A DNA stretch of 64,000 nucleotides from RI-231 sp041394905 (lineage in GTDB: Bacteria; Acidobacteriota; Terriglobia; Bryobacterales; UBA6623): assembly GCA_041394905.1 (NCBI GenBank), contig JAWKHJ010000005.1, positions 62,001 to 126,000 of the forward strand, read 5' to 3'. Each line of letters starts with the position of its first letter. Within the stretch, counting starts at the first letter, position 1. Below, piece after piece: positions 9,900 to 17,280 of this stretch. The notes beneath the pieces were generated by a model. It was given only the letters and a program-made list of their open reading frames with translations, was not told where the DNA came from and made no database searches. The translations under genes and the position numbers were made by a program.

Positions 9900-10505
9900 A
9901 TGCGCTTGTTTACCGCCCTAGAGCTCAACACCAAAGTCATCGCAAACCTCACCGAGCTGGTCCGCCGCTTGCGCCCCGTAGCGCCCATCCGTTGGGTGCA
10001 TCCCCAGAACATGCACGTCTCGCTCAAGTACATCGGCGACTGGCCGGAGTCGAGACTCGAGACGCTCATCCGTTCGTTGTCTGAAGTCCGTGTTACCCAA
10101 CCTATGACGGTCCCGCTGGCCGGGCTTGGCTACTTTCCAAGCGCGCGCCGCCCACGGGTTTTCTGGGTTGGCGCCGAGAACACCCCGCCGCTGCGCCAGC
10201 TCGCCAGCGGAGTCGACTTCCAGGTCTCCGAGCTGGGCATCGCGCCGGAGGTGCGGCCGTACATCCCACACCTGACGCTGGGACAAATCACCTCCGACGA
10301 GCCGCTCGACGAGTTTCACAAGGTGATCGAAGATCTGCCCAGCCGCGAATTCGGCACGATCACGCCGGACCGCTTCACGCTGTTCGAGAGCACCGTCGTC
10401 GATGGCAATCCGCAATGCCGACGAGTGGCGGAGTTCCCGTTGTTGCAACCGGCCGTGGAGCCCATGGTCGCTACGGTTCGCCAGCAATTGGCCGGCGGCT
10501 GGTAG
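9900..10505 (+). CDS. thpR: RNA 2',3'-cyclic phosphodiesterase (LigT/2H family)
   Basis: The 201-residue protein has the two HxTx-type motifs of the 2H phosphoesterase superfamily, HVSLKY at H39 and HLTLGQ at H124. It also has the typical opening MRLFTALEL and the RWVHPQNMHVSLKYIG segment. ThpR opens 2',3'-cyclic phosphate ends of RNA to 2'-phosphates and can join tRNA halves in vitro. A GCTATCCT hexamer at 9829-9836 may be a -10 element. The gene is followed by a strong hairpin at 10534-10559 and converges on the broken yjbR. Confidence 0.88.
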   Translation: MRLFTALELNTKVIANLTELVRRLRPVAPIRWVHPQNMHVSLKYIGDWPESRLETLIRSLSEVRVTQPMTVPLAGLGYFPSARRPRVFWVGAENTPPLRQLASGVDFQVSELGIAPEVRPYIPHLTLGQITSDEPLDEFHKVIEDLPSREFGTITPDRFTLFESTVVDGNPQCRRVAEFPLLQPAVEPMVATVRQQLAGGW

Positions 10506-10533
10506 GTCACCCAGCCTCGAGTCGGATACTGCA

Positions 10534-10559
10534 GAGCCCCGCCGGGAACGGCGGGGCTC
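10534..10559. terminator. Perfect 10-bp hairpin between convergent genes
   Basis: GAGCCCCGCC (10534-10543) pairs perfectly with GGCGGGGCTC (10550-10559) around a six-base loop. It sits 29 bases after the thpR stop and before the end of the minus-strand yjbR remnant, so it could serve both directions. The downstream T content (TGTGTTTA) is poor, so termination may need Rho or rely on the stem alone. Confidence 0.65.
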
Positions 10560-10583
10560 GCTGTGTTTAGGCGTCGCTTCAGC

Positions 10584-10832
10584 TCAGACCGAGGCGAAAC
10601 GCTTTGGGAAGTATGCGCGACAAATAAGGCGCTGGGCGCCTCCGGGACGCTCCGTCGGCTCAGCAAATCCCTCGGGCGTCGATCTAAGCGAGAGCCAAAC
10701 GGGCTCCGGGTTGAGCGCCGCGATGGCGAACTTCTTCTCGTCGATGGTGACGACAAGTTTGTTGTCCCACTCGATCGACGCGGCAGCGTGCGGCAGGGCC
10801 AAACAAACCCCGCGCACCTAGTCGATCTTCAC
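10584..10832 (-). pseudogene. MmcQ/YjbR-family fragment with in-frame stop and frameshift
   Basis: A GTG at 10832 overlaps the hflX stop (GTGA). The reading is V-K-I-D, then a TAG at 10818-10820, then VRGVCLALPHAAASIEWDN and KKFAIAALNPEPVWLSLRS. This is the opening half of the YjbR/MmcQ double-wing family of unknown function. TAG replaces what is normally an aromatic codon. After TERPG the frame drifts into unrelated sequence and stops at 10584, whereas intact family members run on for about 40 more residues. It is either a decayed gene or one hit by two errors. Re-initiation at GTG 10817 is possible. Confidence 0.6.
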
Positions 10833-12163
10833 GCGACAACCTCCGAGTAGACCTCCAGCCTGCGCCGCACCGACTCTGTTGCCTCGGCGACCACTTCAAC
10901 CGCCTCTGGGCCGTCCTCGCGCTCGAGCACGCGCGCATTCTCGTAGAGAAAGCTCAGCAGATCGCCGCGCTCGTGCGGAAACCGGAAGCGACAGACTTTG
11001 AGCGGGTCGGCGGGAACACACTGCTCGATCAATCGGCGCAGCTCGTCGAGGCCCGACCGCTCACGTGCCGAAATGGCCGCGACGGCAGCACGTCCGCCGG
11101 CTGTTCGCTCTGCGTCGAGCACAGCCTCGGCCGCCGCCGGCCCGAGCAAGTCCGCCTTGTTCAACACCAGGATCTGCGGCTTCTCATGCGCCCCGAGCTC
11201 GGCAAGCAAGCGGTCGACCTCACCCATCTGCTCGCGCCGGTGCGGCGAGGCCGCGTCCACGACATGCAGGATCAGAGCCGCTTCCACAACCTCTTCCAGC
11301 GTGGCTCGGAAAGCCTTGACCAGTGTCGTCGGGAGGTTTCGGATGAAGCCGACCGTGTCCGAGAGCAGCACGCGCCGCCGCGAAGGCAGCTCGAGCACTC
11401 GGATGGTGGGGTCGAGCGTGGCAAACATCTTCTTGTCGGCCAGCACCACAGAGTCGGTGAGAGCGTTGAACAAAGTGGACTTGCCGGCGTTCGTATAACC
11501 GGCGAGCGCGACGGTCGAGAGCGGTACGGCAGTGCGCTTCTTCCTTTGTAGTTCGCGCGTAGCGCGCACTTTCTCGAGGTCCGCCTCGAGCTTGTCGATA
11601 CGCCGGCTGATGCGACGACGATCCGTCTCGAGCTTCGTTTCGCCGGGTCCGCGAGTGCCGATGCCGCCACCCAAACGGGACATCGCAGCACCGCGTCCGG
11701 TCAGCCGCGGTAAGAGATAGCTGAGCTGGGCGAGCTCGACCTGCAACTTCCCTTCCCGGGTGCGGGCGTGACGGGCAAAAATGTCGAGGATGAGCTGCGT
11801 GCGGTCGAGAACGCGACAGTCGAAGAGCCGTTCTAGATTGCGCTGCTGGCTTGGCGAAAGCGGCTGGTCGAACAGGATGAGGTCTGCGCCAACCTCGGAC
11901 GCCCAAGCCTTCAGCTCATCGACTTTGCCGCTGCCGACCAGCGTCGCGGGGTCGGCTTTCTCGCGGATCTGTGTGGTGGCCCCAAGAACTTCTGCGCCGG
12001 CGCCCTCAGCGAGCTCGGCAAGCTCTTGCAGCGACTCCTCCGCCGTGTACTCGAATGCGGCCTCGGCCCCGGCGGCCCCCGCGCGCAACTCGACCCCCAC
12101 CAGCAAGCAACGCTCTGGCGTCTCGCCGCGCAGGTCGGCAGTGGATTGCGAGCTCCGGCTCAC
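10829..12163 (-). CDS. hflX: GTPase HflX
   Basis: The 444-residue protein has the HflX N-terminal domain (ADPATLVGSGKVDEL and DLILFDQPLSPSQQRNLE). The linker RLTGRGAAMSRLGGGIGTRGPGETKLE follows, then a TrmE-Era-Obg GTPase fold with G1 GYTNAGKST, G3 DTVGF and G4 NKAD. HflX binds the 50S ribosomal subunit and in several bacteria splits stalled 70S ribosomes after heat or antibiotic stress. It lies 30 bases downstream of hfq, the classical pairing. The start is a GTG. Confidence 0.95.
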   Translation of the reverse strand: MSRSSQSTADLRGETPERCLLVGVELRAGAAGAEAAFEYTAEESLQELAELAEGAGAEVLGATTQIREKADPATLVGSGKVDELKAWASEVGADLILFDQPLSPSQQRNLERLFDCRVLDRTQLILDIFARHARTREGKLQVELAQLSYLLPRLTGRGAAMSRLGGGIGTRGPGETKLETDRRRISRRIDKLEADLEKVRATRELQRKKRTAVPLSTVALAGYTNAGKSTLFNALTDSVVLADKKMFATLDPTIRVLELPSRRRVLLSDTVGFIRNLPTTLVKAFRATLEEVVEAALILHVVDAASPHRREQMGEVDRLLAELGAHEKPQILVLNKADLLGPAAAEAVLDAERTAGGRAAVAAISARERSGLDELRRLIEQCVPADPLKVCRFRFPHERGDLLSFLYENARVLEREDGPEAVEVVAEATESVRRRLEVYSEVVA

Positions 12164-12193
12164 GGCTGAGAGCCCCGCAGCAGTGGTCGAGAC

Positions 12194-12526
12194 CTAATCG
12201 TCGTCTCCATCGTCAGGATCGCCGGGCCCGTCGTCGCCGCGGCGGGGAACGCCAGGCTGTTCCTCATGGCGTTCGTCACCGTGCGATTCCGGGCGCGGGC
12301 CGCCATGGCCGCCATGGCCGTGGCCGCCCCGCGGAGTCACGACGGTGGAGATGGCGTGTTTGAAGATCAACTGCTCCTGATGATTGGTCTCGAAGACGAC
12401 GCAGTACTTGTCGAAACCGCGCACACGGCCTGAGAGCTTCACGCCGCTCGTTAGATAGATCGTCACAGGCAGACGCTCTTTCCTCGCGGAGTTCAGGAAG
12501 GCGTCTTGTAGATTCTGGCTCGGCAT
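12194..12526 (-). CDS. hfq: RNA chaperone Hfq with His/Gly-rich and acidic tail
   Basis: From ATG 12526 the 110-residue protein has the Hfq Sm fold: QNLQDAFLNSARKERLPVTIYL, then GVKLSGRVRGFDKYCVVF, with the Sm2 motif FKHAISTV. Hfq hexamers bind small RNAs and mRNAs and mediate pairing. The core ends near residue 66. The tail has a GHGHGGHGG stretch, then an Asp/Glu-rich end (DDGDDD). A GGTGGA seven bases before the ATG can act as a weak Shine-Dalgarno; an upstream TTG at 12541 is less likely. The 290 bases before the gene hold no convincing coding frame. Confidence 0.92.
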   Translation of the reverse strand: MPSQNLQDAFLNSARKERLPVTIYLTSGVKLSGRVRGFDKYCVVFETNHQEQLIFKHAISTVVTPRGGHGHGGHGGPRPESHGDERHEEQPGVPRRGDDGPGDPDDGDDD

Positions 12527-12805
12527 ATAAAATCCACCCAAACGGCCTCAGCGGCGCCACGAAGGCAACCGGGGAAGCCGAGCTTCGTAGTCAGTCGAGA
12601 GTCTGGCGCGCTCGCGCAGTTGCGCGGCGCCCTTTCGTGCCCTTCCCGGCGCCAGCCAGAACGAGGGCTGAGTACTACGATGACATAAACTCTGGAGAGG
12701 TTACGGACATGGCGAGCGTAAATTTGCCCCAAAGAGCCGTGGACTAGCCCGCGGTCCTCTCGTACTCCGTGATTTGGCCTACAGACCACGTTTCTCACGA
12801 CCCGC

Positions 12806-12811
12806 TAGAAT
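12806..12811 (+). promoter_or_regulatory. -10 element TAGAAT placed for a leaderless start
   Basis: TAGAAT is preceded by GC (GCTAGAAT) and separated by six bases from GTG 12818. There is no Shine-Dalgarno. The spacing puts the transcription start on or next to the start codon. The same arrangement recurs at several other genes here. Confidence 0.5.
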
Positions 12812-12817
12812 AAGCGC

Positions 12818-13711
12818 GTGTACCTCCCAGTGCTTCGCCAAATCAGCCACGCGCTCAAGACGCTGAACCCGAACGAAGTGCAGTCGATGGCCAACGAGCC
12901 GATCGAATTCGGTGTGTTGGCCGCCGACGACCAAGTTGCGGCCGAGATCTTCAGCTTTCTGCTGCCGCCGGAGCTCTCGGAATCGAGAGCCCGCGAAGCG
13001 GGCAAGCGCATCATCCGGGTCAGCTCGGAAGAAGACTTCTCGCGCTGCAATTTGGGATTCGCCGAGCCCGGCGTTCCGCACCCTGAGCACTTCTACCGCT
13101 TTGACCCGTTCCAACCCACGCGCTCGGCGGTGCAACTGCTGAACGAGCACGAGGACAAGTCCCTGGCGTTGGCGCGGTGGTTTCCGGCTTTCCGCGATGA
13201 GGTGACCGAACGCACCATCTGGAAGGTCTGCAAAGAAAACGCTCTGTTCACTGTGGCGACAGCGATTCCGAACGTCGTGCCAAGTTGGATCTCTGTCCCG
13301 TGGGCAGCGGGCGAATTCGCGTCGGACACGGCATTCCTGACGATGAACCAAGTGCGCATGGCCTTCCTGCTGGCGGCGGCGAGCGATCGTGAAGTCGGCT
13401 ACGCCGAGCAGAAGGGCCAAATCGGCGGCATTATCGCGGCGGCGTTCGGATGGCGCGCTCTGGCGCGTGAATTAGTGGGTAAGATCCCCGCGGGCGGCGG
13501 CTTGGTTTCGAAGGGCTTGGTTTCGTTCGCCGGCACTTACGCCGTGGGCAAAGGTCTGGACCGCTTTTTCCGGTTCGGCAAGCAACTCACGCGTGCGGAA
13601 CGCCGCGACTACTACGACCATGCTTACGATCGCGGCCGCTCGGCCGTCCAAGAGATCGTGGACCGGTTTCGCACACACAAGAAGCCGATGAACGCGATCG
13701 GCAATGGTTAG
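12818..13711 (+). CDS. DUF697-like membrane-associated protein
   Basis: The 297-residue product starts with GTG. Residues ~1-130 are hydrophilic (EFGVLAADDQVAAEIFSFLLPPEL). The C-terminal half has amphipathic and hydrophobic segments (AIPNVVPSWISVPWAAGEF, FLTMNQVRMAFLLAAASDREVGY, GGIIAAAFGWRALARELVGKIP). These resemble the DUF697/YcjF-type membrane domain often found near GTPases. Function is unknown. It overlaps the downstream metalloprotease gene by 8 bases (ATGGTTAG), so the two are probably co-translated. The family call is tentative. Confidence 0.5.
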   Translation: MYLPVLRQISHALKTLNPNEVQSMANEPIEFGVLAADDQVAAEIFSFLLPPELSESRAREAGKRIIRVSSEEDFSRCNLGFAEPGVPHPEHFYRFDPFQPTRSAVQLLNEHEDKSLALARWFPAFRDEVTERTIWKVCKENALFTVATAIPNVVPSWISVPWAAGEFASDTAFLTMNQVRMAFLLAAASDREVGYAEQKGQIGGIIAAAFGWRALARELVGKIPAGGGLVSKGLVSFAGTYAVGKGLDRFFRFGKQLTRAERRDYYDHAYDRGRSAVQEIVDRFRTHKKPMNAIGNG

Positions 13712-14411
13712 CCGGAGGCGCTGGATGCGCATGGCCGCGAGCTGTGCCCTTGCTTTTCCCCTGGCGGCTGACGAGAAGAGCTCAGCGAAGTTTGTCGAGC
13801 ATGATCCGCTATGGCGTCTGACTCCGGTCGCCGTGTCCGGTCCCATCCCGTACTTCATCGATGAGCCCGCTCCCATCGGGCGTCCGCACGACCGCTGGCT
13901 TGCCGAGCGCGCGCTGCAGGCTTGGGACCATGCGCTCGAAGGCTGGCTGTGTATGACTCCCGCCAAAGCGACCGACGCCGCCATTCGCATTTACTGGGGC
14001 ATGACGGGCGACCGTCTCGGGCTAATACAGGCGATCGAGGTTGGACCCTACCGTGGCGCCGAGGTCTACGTCGATGCGCAACCGCAGGCCTTCGATCCAC
14101 AGTTGGGCGAGCTATGTCGCCGCGATCCGCTGTTTCGTGATGCGGTGGTCTACGTGACCCTGCTGCATGAAACCGGACACGCACTGGGGCTTGACCACAC
14201 CATCAACATGGCGGATGCGATGTACTTTGGCGGCGACTACGTAGGCTTCTACAAGGCCTATCGCGCACAGATCGAGTCGCTCGACGACATACGCCGGCGA
14301 CCTGGTCTCTCCGAGGAAGATCTGCTACGAATTCGCGCGCAATATCCGCCGCAGGCCTTGCTGCAACAGAGCATAGAAGAGCTGGCGCGCAAGCAGGCAG
14401 CGTCCAAGTGA
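13704..14411 (+). CDS. Secreted zinc metalloprotease of metzincin type
   Basis: The 235-residue protein starts with a basic region and short hydrophobic stretch consistent with export. It carries the full metzincin zinc site HExGHxxGLxH: H155, E156, H159 and H165 in LLHETGHALGLDH, followed by INMADAMYFGGD, which supplies a candidate Met-turn. The Trp-rich RIYWGM ... IEVGPYRGAEVYVD region is a plausible upper beta sheet. It should be a zinc endopeptidase in the periplasm or outside; the substrate is unknown. No long prodomain is seen. It overlaps the DUF697-like gene and is followed closely by the Cys-cluster gene. Confidence 0.7.
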   Translation: MVSRRRWMRMAASCALAFPLAADEKSSAKFVEHDPLWRLTPVAVSGPIPYFIDEPAPIGRPHDRWLAERALQAWDHALEGWLCMTPAKATDAAIRIYWGMTGDRLGLIQAIEVGPYRGAEVYVDAQPQAFDPQLGELCRRDPLFRDAVVYVTLLHETGHALGLDHTINMADAMYFGGDYVGFYKAYRAQIESLDDIRRRPGLSEEDLLRIRAQYPPQALLQQSIEELARKQAASK

Positions 14412-14416
14412 TTCGC

Positions 14417-14422
14417 TATACT
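14417..14422 (+). promoter_or_regulatory. -10 element TATACT before GTG 14429
   Basis: GCTATACT is followed by exactly six bases and then GTG 14429. That GTG places a clean signal peptide at the very N-terminus of the product, which supports it over the upstream ATG 14408. Leaderless initiation is inferred. Confidence 0.45.
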
Positions 14423-14428
14423 CAGCTC

Positions 14429-14848
14429 GTGAGATTGTGTCGAATCGCCGTTTTAGCCCTCCTGGCGACGGCGGTGTTTGCCAACTCGCCAGATGAGCAG
14501 GTCACCATCCGTGGGCATGTGGTGGCGGACAAGCCGGTAGTCCAGCACACCGACGAGACCGTCAAGCTGATCGGTGAAGACGGCAAGACCTACGACCTGG
14601 TCGTCGAGGCCGACAACTACCACACGCTGCACGACCCAGAGCTCGCCGGACGCTTGTGGGAGATCGTCGGCCATCCGCGGGACGGCGGGCGATTTGAAGT
14701 CCGGCAAATGTTCACCATCGTGGACGGGGTGCGCCACAAGGTCAGCTACTATTGCATGATCTGCCACATCGTCAGTTACCGCCCCGGACGGTGCATGTGT
14801 TGCCAGGAGAATGTCGACCTTCGAGAAGAAGTCTACTCCGAGAAATGA
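14429..14848 (+). CDS. Secreted protein with C-terminal four-cysteine cluster
   Basis: From GTG 14429 the 139-residue product begins with a signal peptide (RLCRIAVLALLATAVFA). A small domain (VTIRGHVVADKPVVQH ... ETVKLIGEDGKTYDL) reads like an OB-type or protein-modification fold. The C-terminus has CMICHIVSYRPGRCMCCQE, five cysteines and a histidine that could bind zinc or another metal. CMICH formally matches a CxxCH c-haem motif, but the C-x2-C / C-x-C-C spacing looks more like a metal-binding knuckle. I do not recognise the family name. The stop overlaps the next ATG (ATGA), indicating an operon with the epimerase. Confidence 0.6.
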   Translation: MRLCRIAVLALLATAVFANSPDEQVTIRGHVVADKPVVQHTDETVKLIGEDGKTYDLVVEADNYHTLHDPELAGRLWEIVGHPRDGGRFEVRQMFTIVDGVRHKVSYYCMICHIVSYRPGRCMCCQENVDLREEVYSEK

Positions 14849-15906
14849 TCCGCCTCGCCGCTCTCGCCGCCTCCGTTCTGTTCTTCACCCCGCTCATGAC
14901 AGCACAGCCTTTTTCCGCGACGCAGACCATCCGCGACGGCGTGACGGTCGTGCGTTTGGAAGACGCCGGCGCGGAGGCGCACGTCTCGATCGCACCGTCC
15001 GTCGGCAACATCGCCTACGAGTACGTAATTCACGGCAAGAACGCCTTCTGGTGGCCCTTCCACTCGCTCGAAGAGTTCGCGAAGGCGCCTAAGCTGAGCG
15101 GCAATCCGCTGCTGTGGCCGTGGGCGAACCGGCTGGATCGCGATGGCTTCTTCGCCAATGGCCGCTACTATGCGTTGCAGCCGGAGCTCGGCAACGTGCG
15201 ACGCGATGGGAACAAGCTTCCGATTCACGGGCTGCTGACGTTCTCCAATCTCTGGAAAGTGGTCGAGCTCGGCTCCGACGAGCGGTCGGCCTGGGTCGTC
15301 AGCCGCATCGAGTACGCGCGACACCCTGCGCTCGCTGCGCAGTTCCCGTTCGCACACACCATCGAGATGGTCTACCGTCTGCGCGGCGGCGAACTGGAGG
15401 TGGAGACGCGCATCGCGAACGAATCTGCGGAAGCGATGCCGCTTTCGCTGGGCTACCACCCCTACTTCCAATTGCACGACGCACCGCGGGATGATTGGCG
15501 TGTACACTTGGCCGCACGCAGCCGCTGGGAGCTCAACGACAAGCTCACCCCCACGGGCAAGAAGAGCCCGGTAGCTGACCGCTTTGCACAAGCGGACGAC
15601 TTGGCGCTCGCCGGCGTCACGCTCGACGACGTGTTCGGCGACCTGATCCGCGAAGCAGGCGATTGGGCGCGCTTCTCGGTCACAGGCACGCGAGAAAAAC
15701 TTGAAGTCCTTTACGGGCCGGGCTTCGAAACGGCGGTCGTCTATGCTCCCGGCGGTGCGGGACGCTCGTTCATTTGCTTTGAGCCGATGACAGGCGTGAC
15801 CAACGCCTTCAACTTAGCGCACGAGGGCAAGTACAACGAGCTCCAAACTATCCCGGAAGGCGCGACCTGGACCGGCCGATACATCGTTCGGCCCTCCGGG
15901 TTTTAA
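14845..15906 (+). CDS. Secreted aldose 1-epimerase-like protein
   Basis: The 353-residue product has a signal peptide (RLAALAASVLFFTPLMTAQ) and the supersandwich fold of galactose mutarotase: NPLLWPWANRLDRDGF, PIHGLLTFSNLWKV (with the conserved HG) and LSLGYHPYFQL, then YGPGFETAVVYAP and FICFEPMTG. These are the usual substrate-site elements (Arg, two His, Glu). It should interconvert alpha and beta anomers of sugars. Export is unusual for the classic enzyme and suggests action on polymer-derived sugars in the periplasm. ATG 14845 overlaps the preceding stop. Confidence 0.82.
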   Translation: MIRLAALAASVLFFTPLMTAQPFSATQTIRDGVTVVRLEDAGAEAHVSIAPSVGNIAYEYVIHGKNAFWWPFHSLEEFAKAPKLSGNPLLWPWANRLDRDGFFANGRYYALQPELGNVRRDGNKLPIHGLLTFSNLWKVVELGSDERSAWVVSRIEYARHPALAAQFPFAHTIEMVYRLRGGELEVETRIANESAEAMPLSLGYHPYFQLHDAPRDDWRVHLAARSRWELNDKLTPTGKKSPVADRFAQADDLALAGVTLDDVFGDLIREAGDWARFSVTGTREKLEVLYGPGFETAVVYAPGGAGRSFICFEPMTGVTNAFNLAHEGKYNELQTIPEGATWTGRYIVRPSGF

Positions 15907-15936
15907 GACAATCCAGTCCTCAATAAAGTCTGATTT

Positions 15937-15964
15937 TGGCCGATTTTCTTGACAGAATCGGCCA
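15937..15964. repeat. 9-bp perfect inverted repeat before the radical SAM gene
   Basis: TGGCCGATT (15937-15945) and AATCGGCCA (15956-15964) flank a ten-base loop containing TTGACA. It lies 31 bases after the epimerase stop and could be a terminator stem or an operator. There is no strong T-run after it. Confidence 0.45.
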
Positions 15965-16071
15965 TGCATGTTCCACTGACAATGCCGAGCGTCGCCGAAA
16001 CCACGGCTGATCGCGAGCGGCACAGGCCACCGCAATTTGGGGCGAGAGACGGGTATCATCCCGCCTCCGAA

Positions 16072-17271
16072 ATGAGCGCGCAACCTAGCGCGCATCGGGA
16101 TTGGGAGTCGTGTGTGAACAAACCAAAGTACGTAACGAAGCTCGACCATGTCGTCGGGCTGAGTGAGGCTGAGCGGCAAGAGCTCGCGCCAGTGAGCGAG
16201 AAGTTCGTTTTTCGGGCAAACGATTATTACCTGAATCTGATCGACTGGGATGATCCCGAGGATCCAATCCGTCGACTCGTGATACCGGATGCTTCCGAAC
16301 TGAGCGACTGGGGCCGCCTTGATGCCTCGCACGAAGAGCTCTACACCAAGGCGCCGGGGCTGGAGCACAAGTATCGCGATACGGCTCTGCTGCTGTGCAA
16401 CGACGTCTGCGGCGCCTACTGCCGCTACTGCTTCCGCAAGCGCTTGTTCATGGACGACAACGACGAGGTCGTCAAGGACGTCCAGCCCGGACTCAATTAC
16501 ATTCGGCAGCATCCGGAGATCAACAACGTGCTGTTGACCGGCGGCGACCCACTGATCATGTCGACCAGCAAACTCGAGCCGATCGTGGCTCAGCTGCGCG
16601 AGATCCCGCATGTGAAGATCATCCGGATCGGCAGCAAGATGCCGGCGTTCAACCCGCACCGCATCTTGCACGACGAGGCGCTGCACGCGATGCTTCGCAA
16701 ATACAGCACGCCGGAGCAAGGACGCATCTACGTGATGTGCCACTTCAATCACCCGCGAGAACTGACTGACGAAGCGCGCGCCAGCCTGGACGTGTTGCAG
16801 CGCAATGGCGCGACGACGATCAACCAGACACCGCTCATTCGTGGCATCAACGACGATGTCGAGACGCTTCGCGAACTATTCGGTGATCTTTCTTACTTAG
16901 GCGTGCCGCCCTACTACGTTTTCCACTGCAGGCCAACCGAGGGCAACGAAGCCTATTCGATGCCGGTGGAAGAGGGCTTTCGGATCTTCCTGGCGGCGCA
17001 GCAGCGTACTTCGGGTCTGGCCCGTCGCGCACGCTATTCCATGTCGCACGTCACGGGCAAGATCGAAGTTGTCGCGCTCACGCCGGAGAACGTGATCCTG
17101 CGCTATCACCGCGCGGCAAGCGCGCAGAACGAAGGACGCACGTTGGTGTTCAAGCGCAACCCGGAAGCGCAATGGTTCGACGACTACGCCGAGGCGGTGG
17201 CCTATCTGCCGGAGTTGCCGGCGGCTTCCCGGCTTGTGTCAATCGAGTCAGACCTCGCGTCTCGGGCTTGA
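16072..17271 (+). CDS. KamA-family radical SAM protein (lysine 2,3-aminomutase-like)
   Basis: From ATG 16072 the product has 399 residues. It carries the radical SAM cluster motif CGAYCRYCF (CxxxCxxC), the SAM-binding LLTGGDPLIM and the barrel strands IIRIGSKMPAF and TINQTPLIRGIND. Lysine 2,3-aminomutases bind PLP near the C-terminus and move the alpha-amino group of lysine to C3. The usual C-terminal PLP/zinc signature of classic KamA is not clear here, so the substrate may differ. TATCAT at 16054-16059 supports the 16072 start; ATG 15964 is an upstream alternative within the same frame. It converges on the next gene. Confidence 0.8.
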   Translation: MSAQPSAHRDWESCVNKPKYVTKLDHVVGLSEAERQELAPVSEKFVFRANDYYLNLIDWDDPEDPIRRLVIPDASELSDWGRLDASHEELYTKAPGLEHKYRDTALLLCNDVCGAYCRYCFRKRLFMDDNDEVVKDVQPGLNYIRQHPEINNVLLTGGDPLIMSTSKLEPIVAQLREIPHVKIIRIGSKMPAFNPHRILHDEALHAMLRKYSTPEQGRIYVMCHFNHPRELTDEARASLDVLQRNGATTINQTPLIRGINDDVETLRELFGDLSYLGVPPYYVFHCRPTEGNEAYSMPVEEGFRIFLAAQQRTSGLARRARYSMSHVTGKIEVVALTPENVILRYHRAASAQNEGRTLVFKRNPEAQWFDDYAEAVAYLPELPAASRLVSIESDLASRA

Positions 17272-17280
17272 GAGCGTGCG

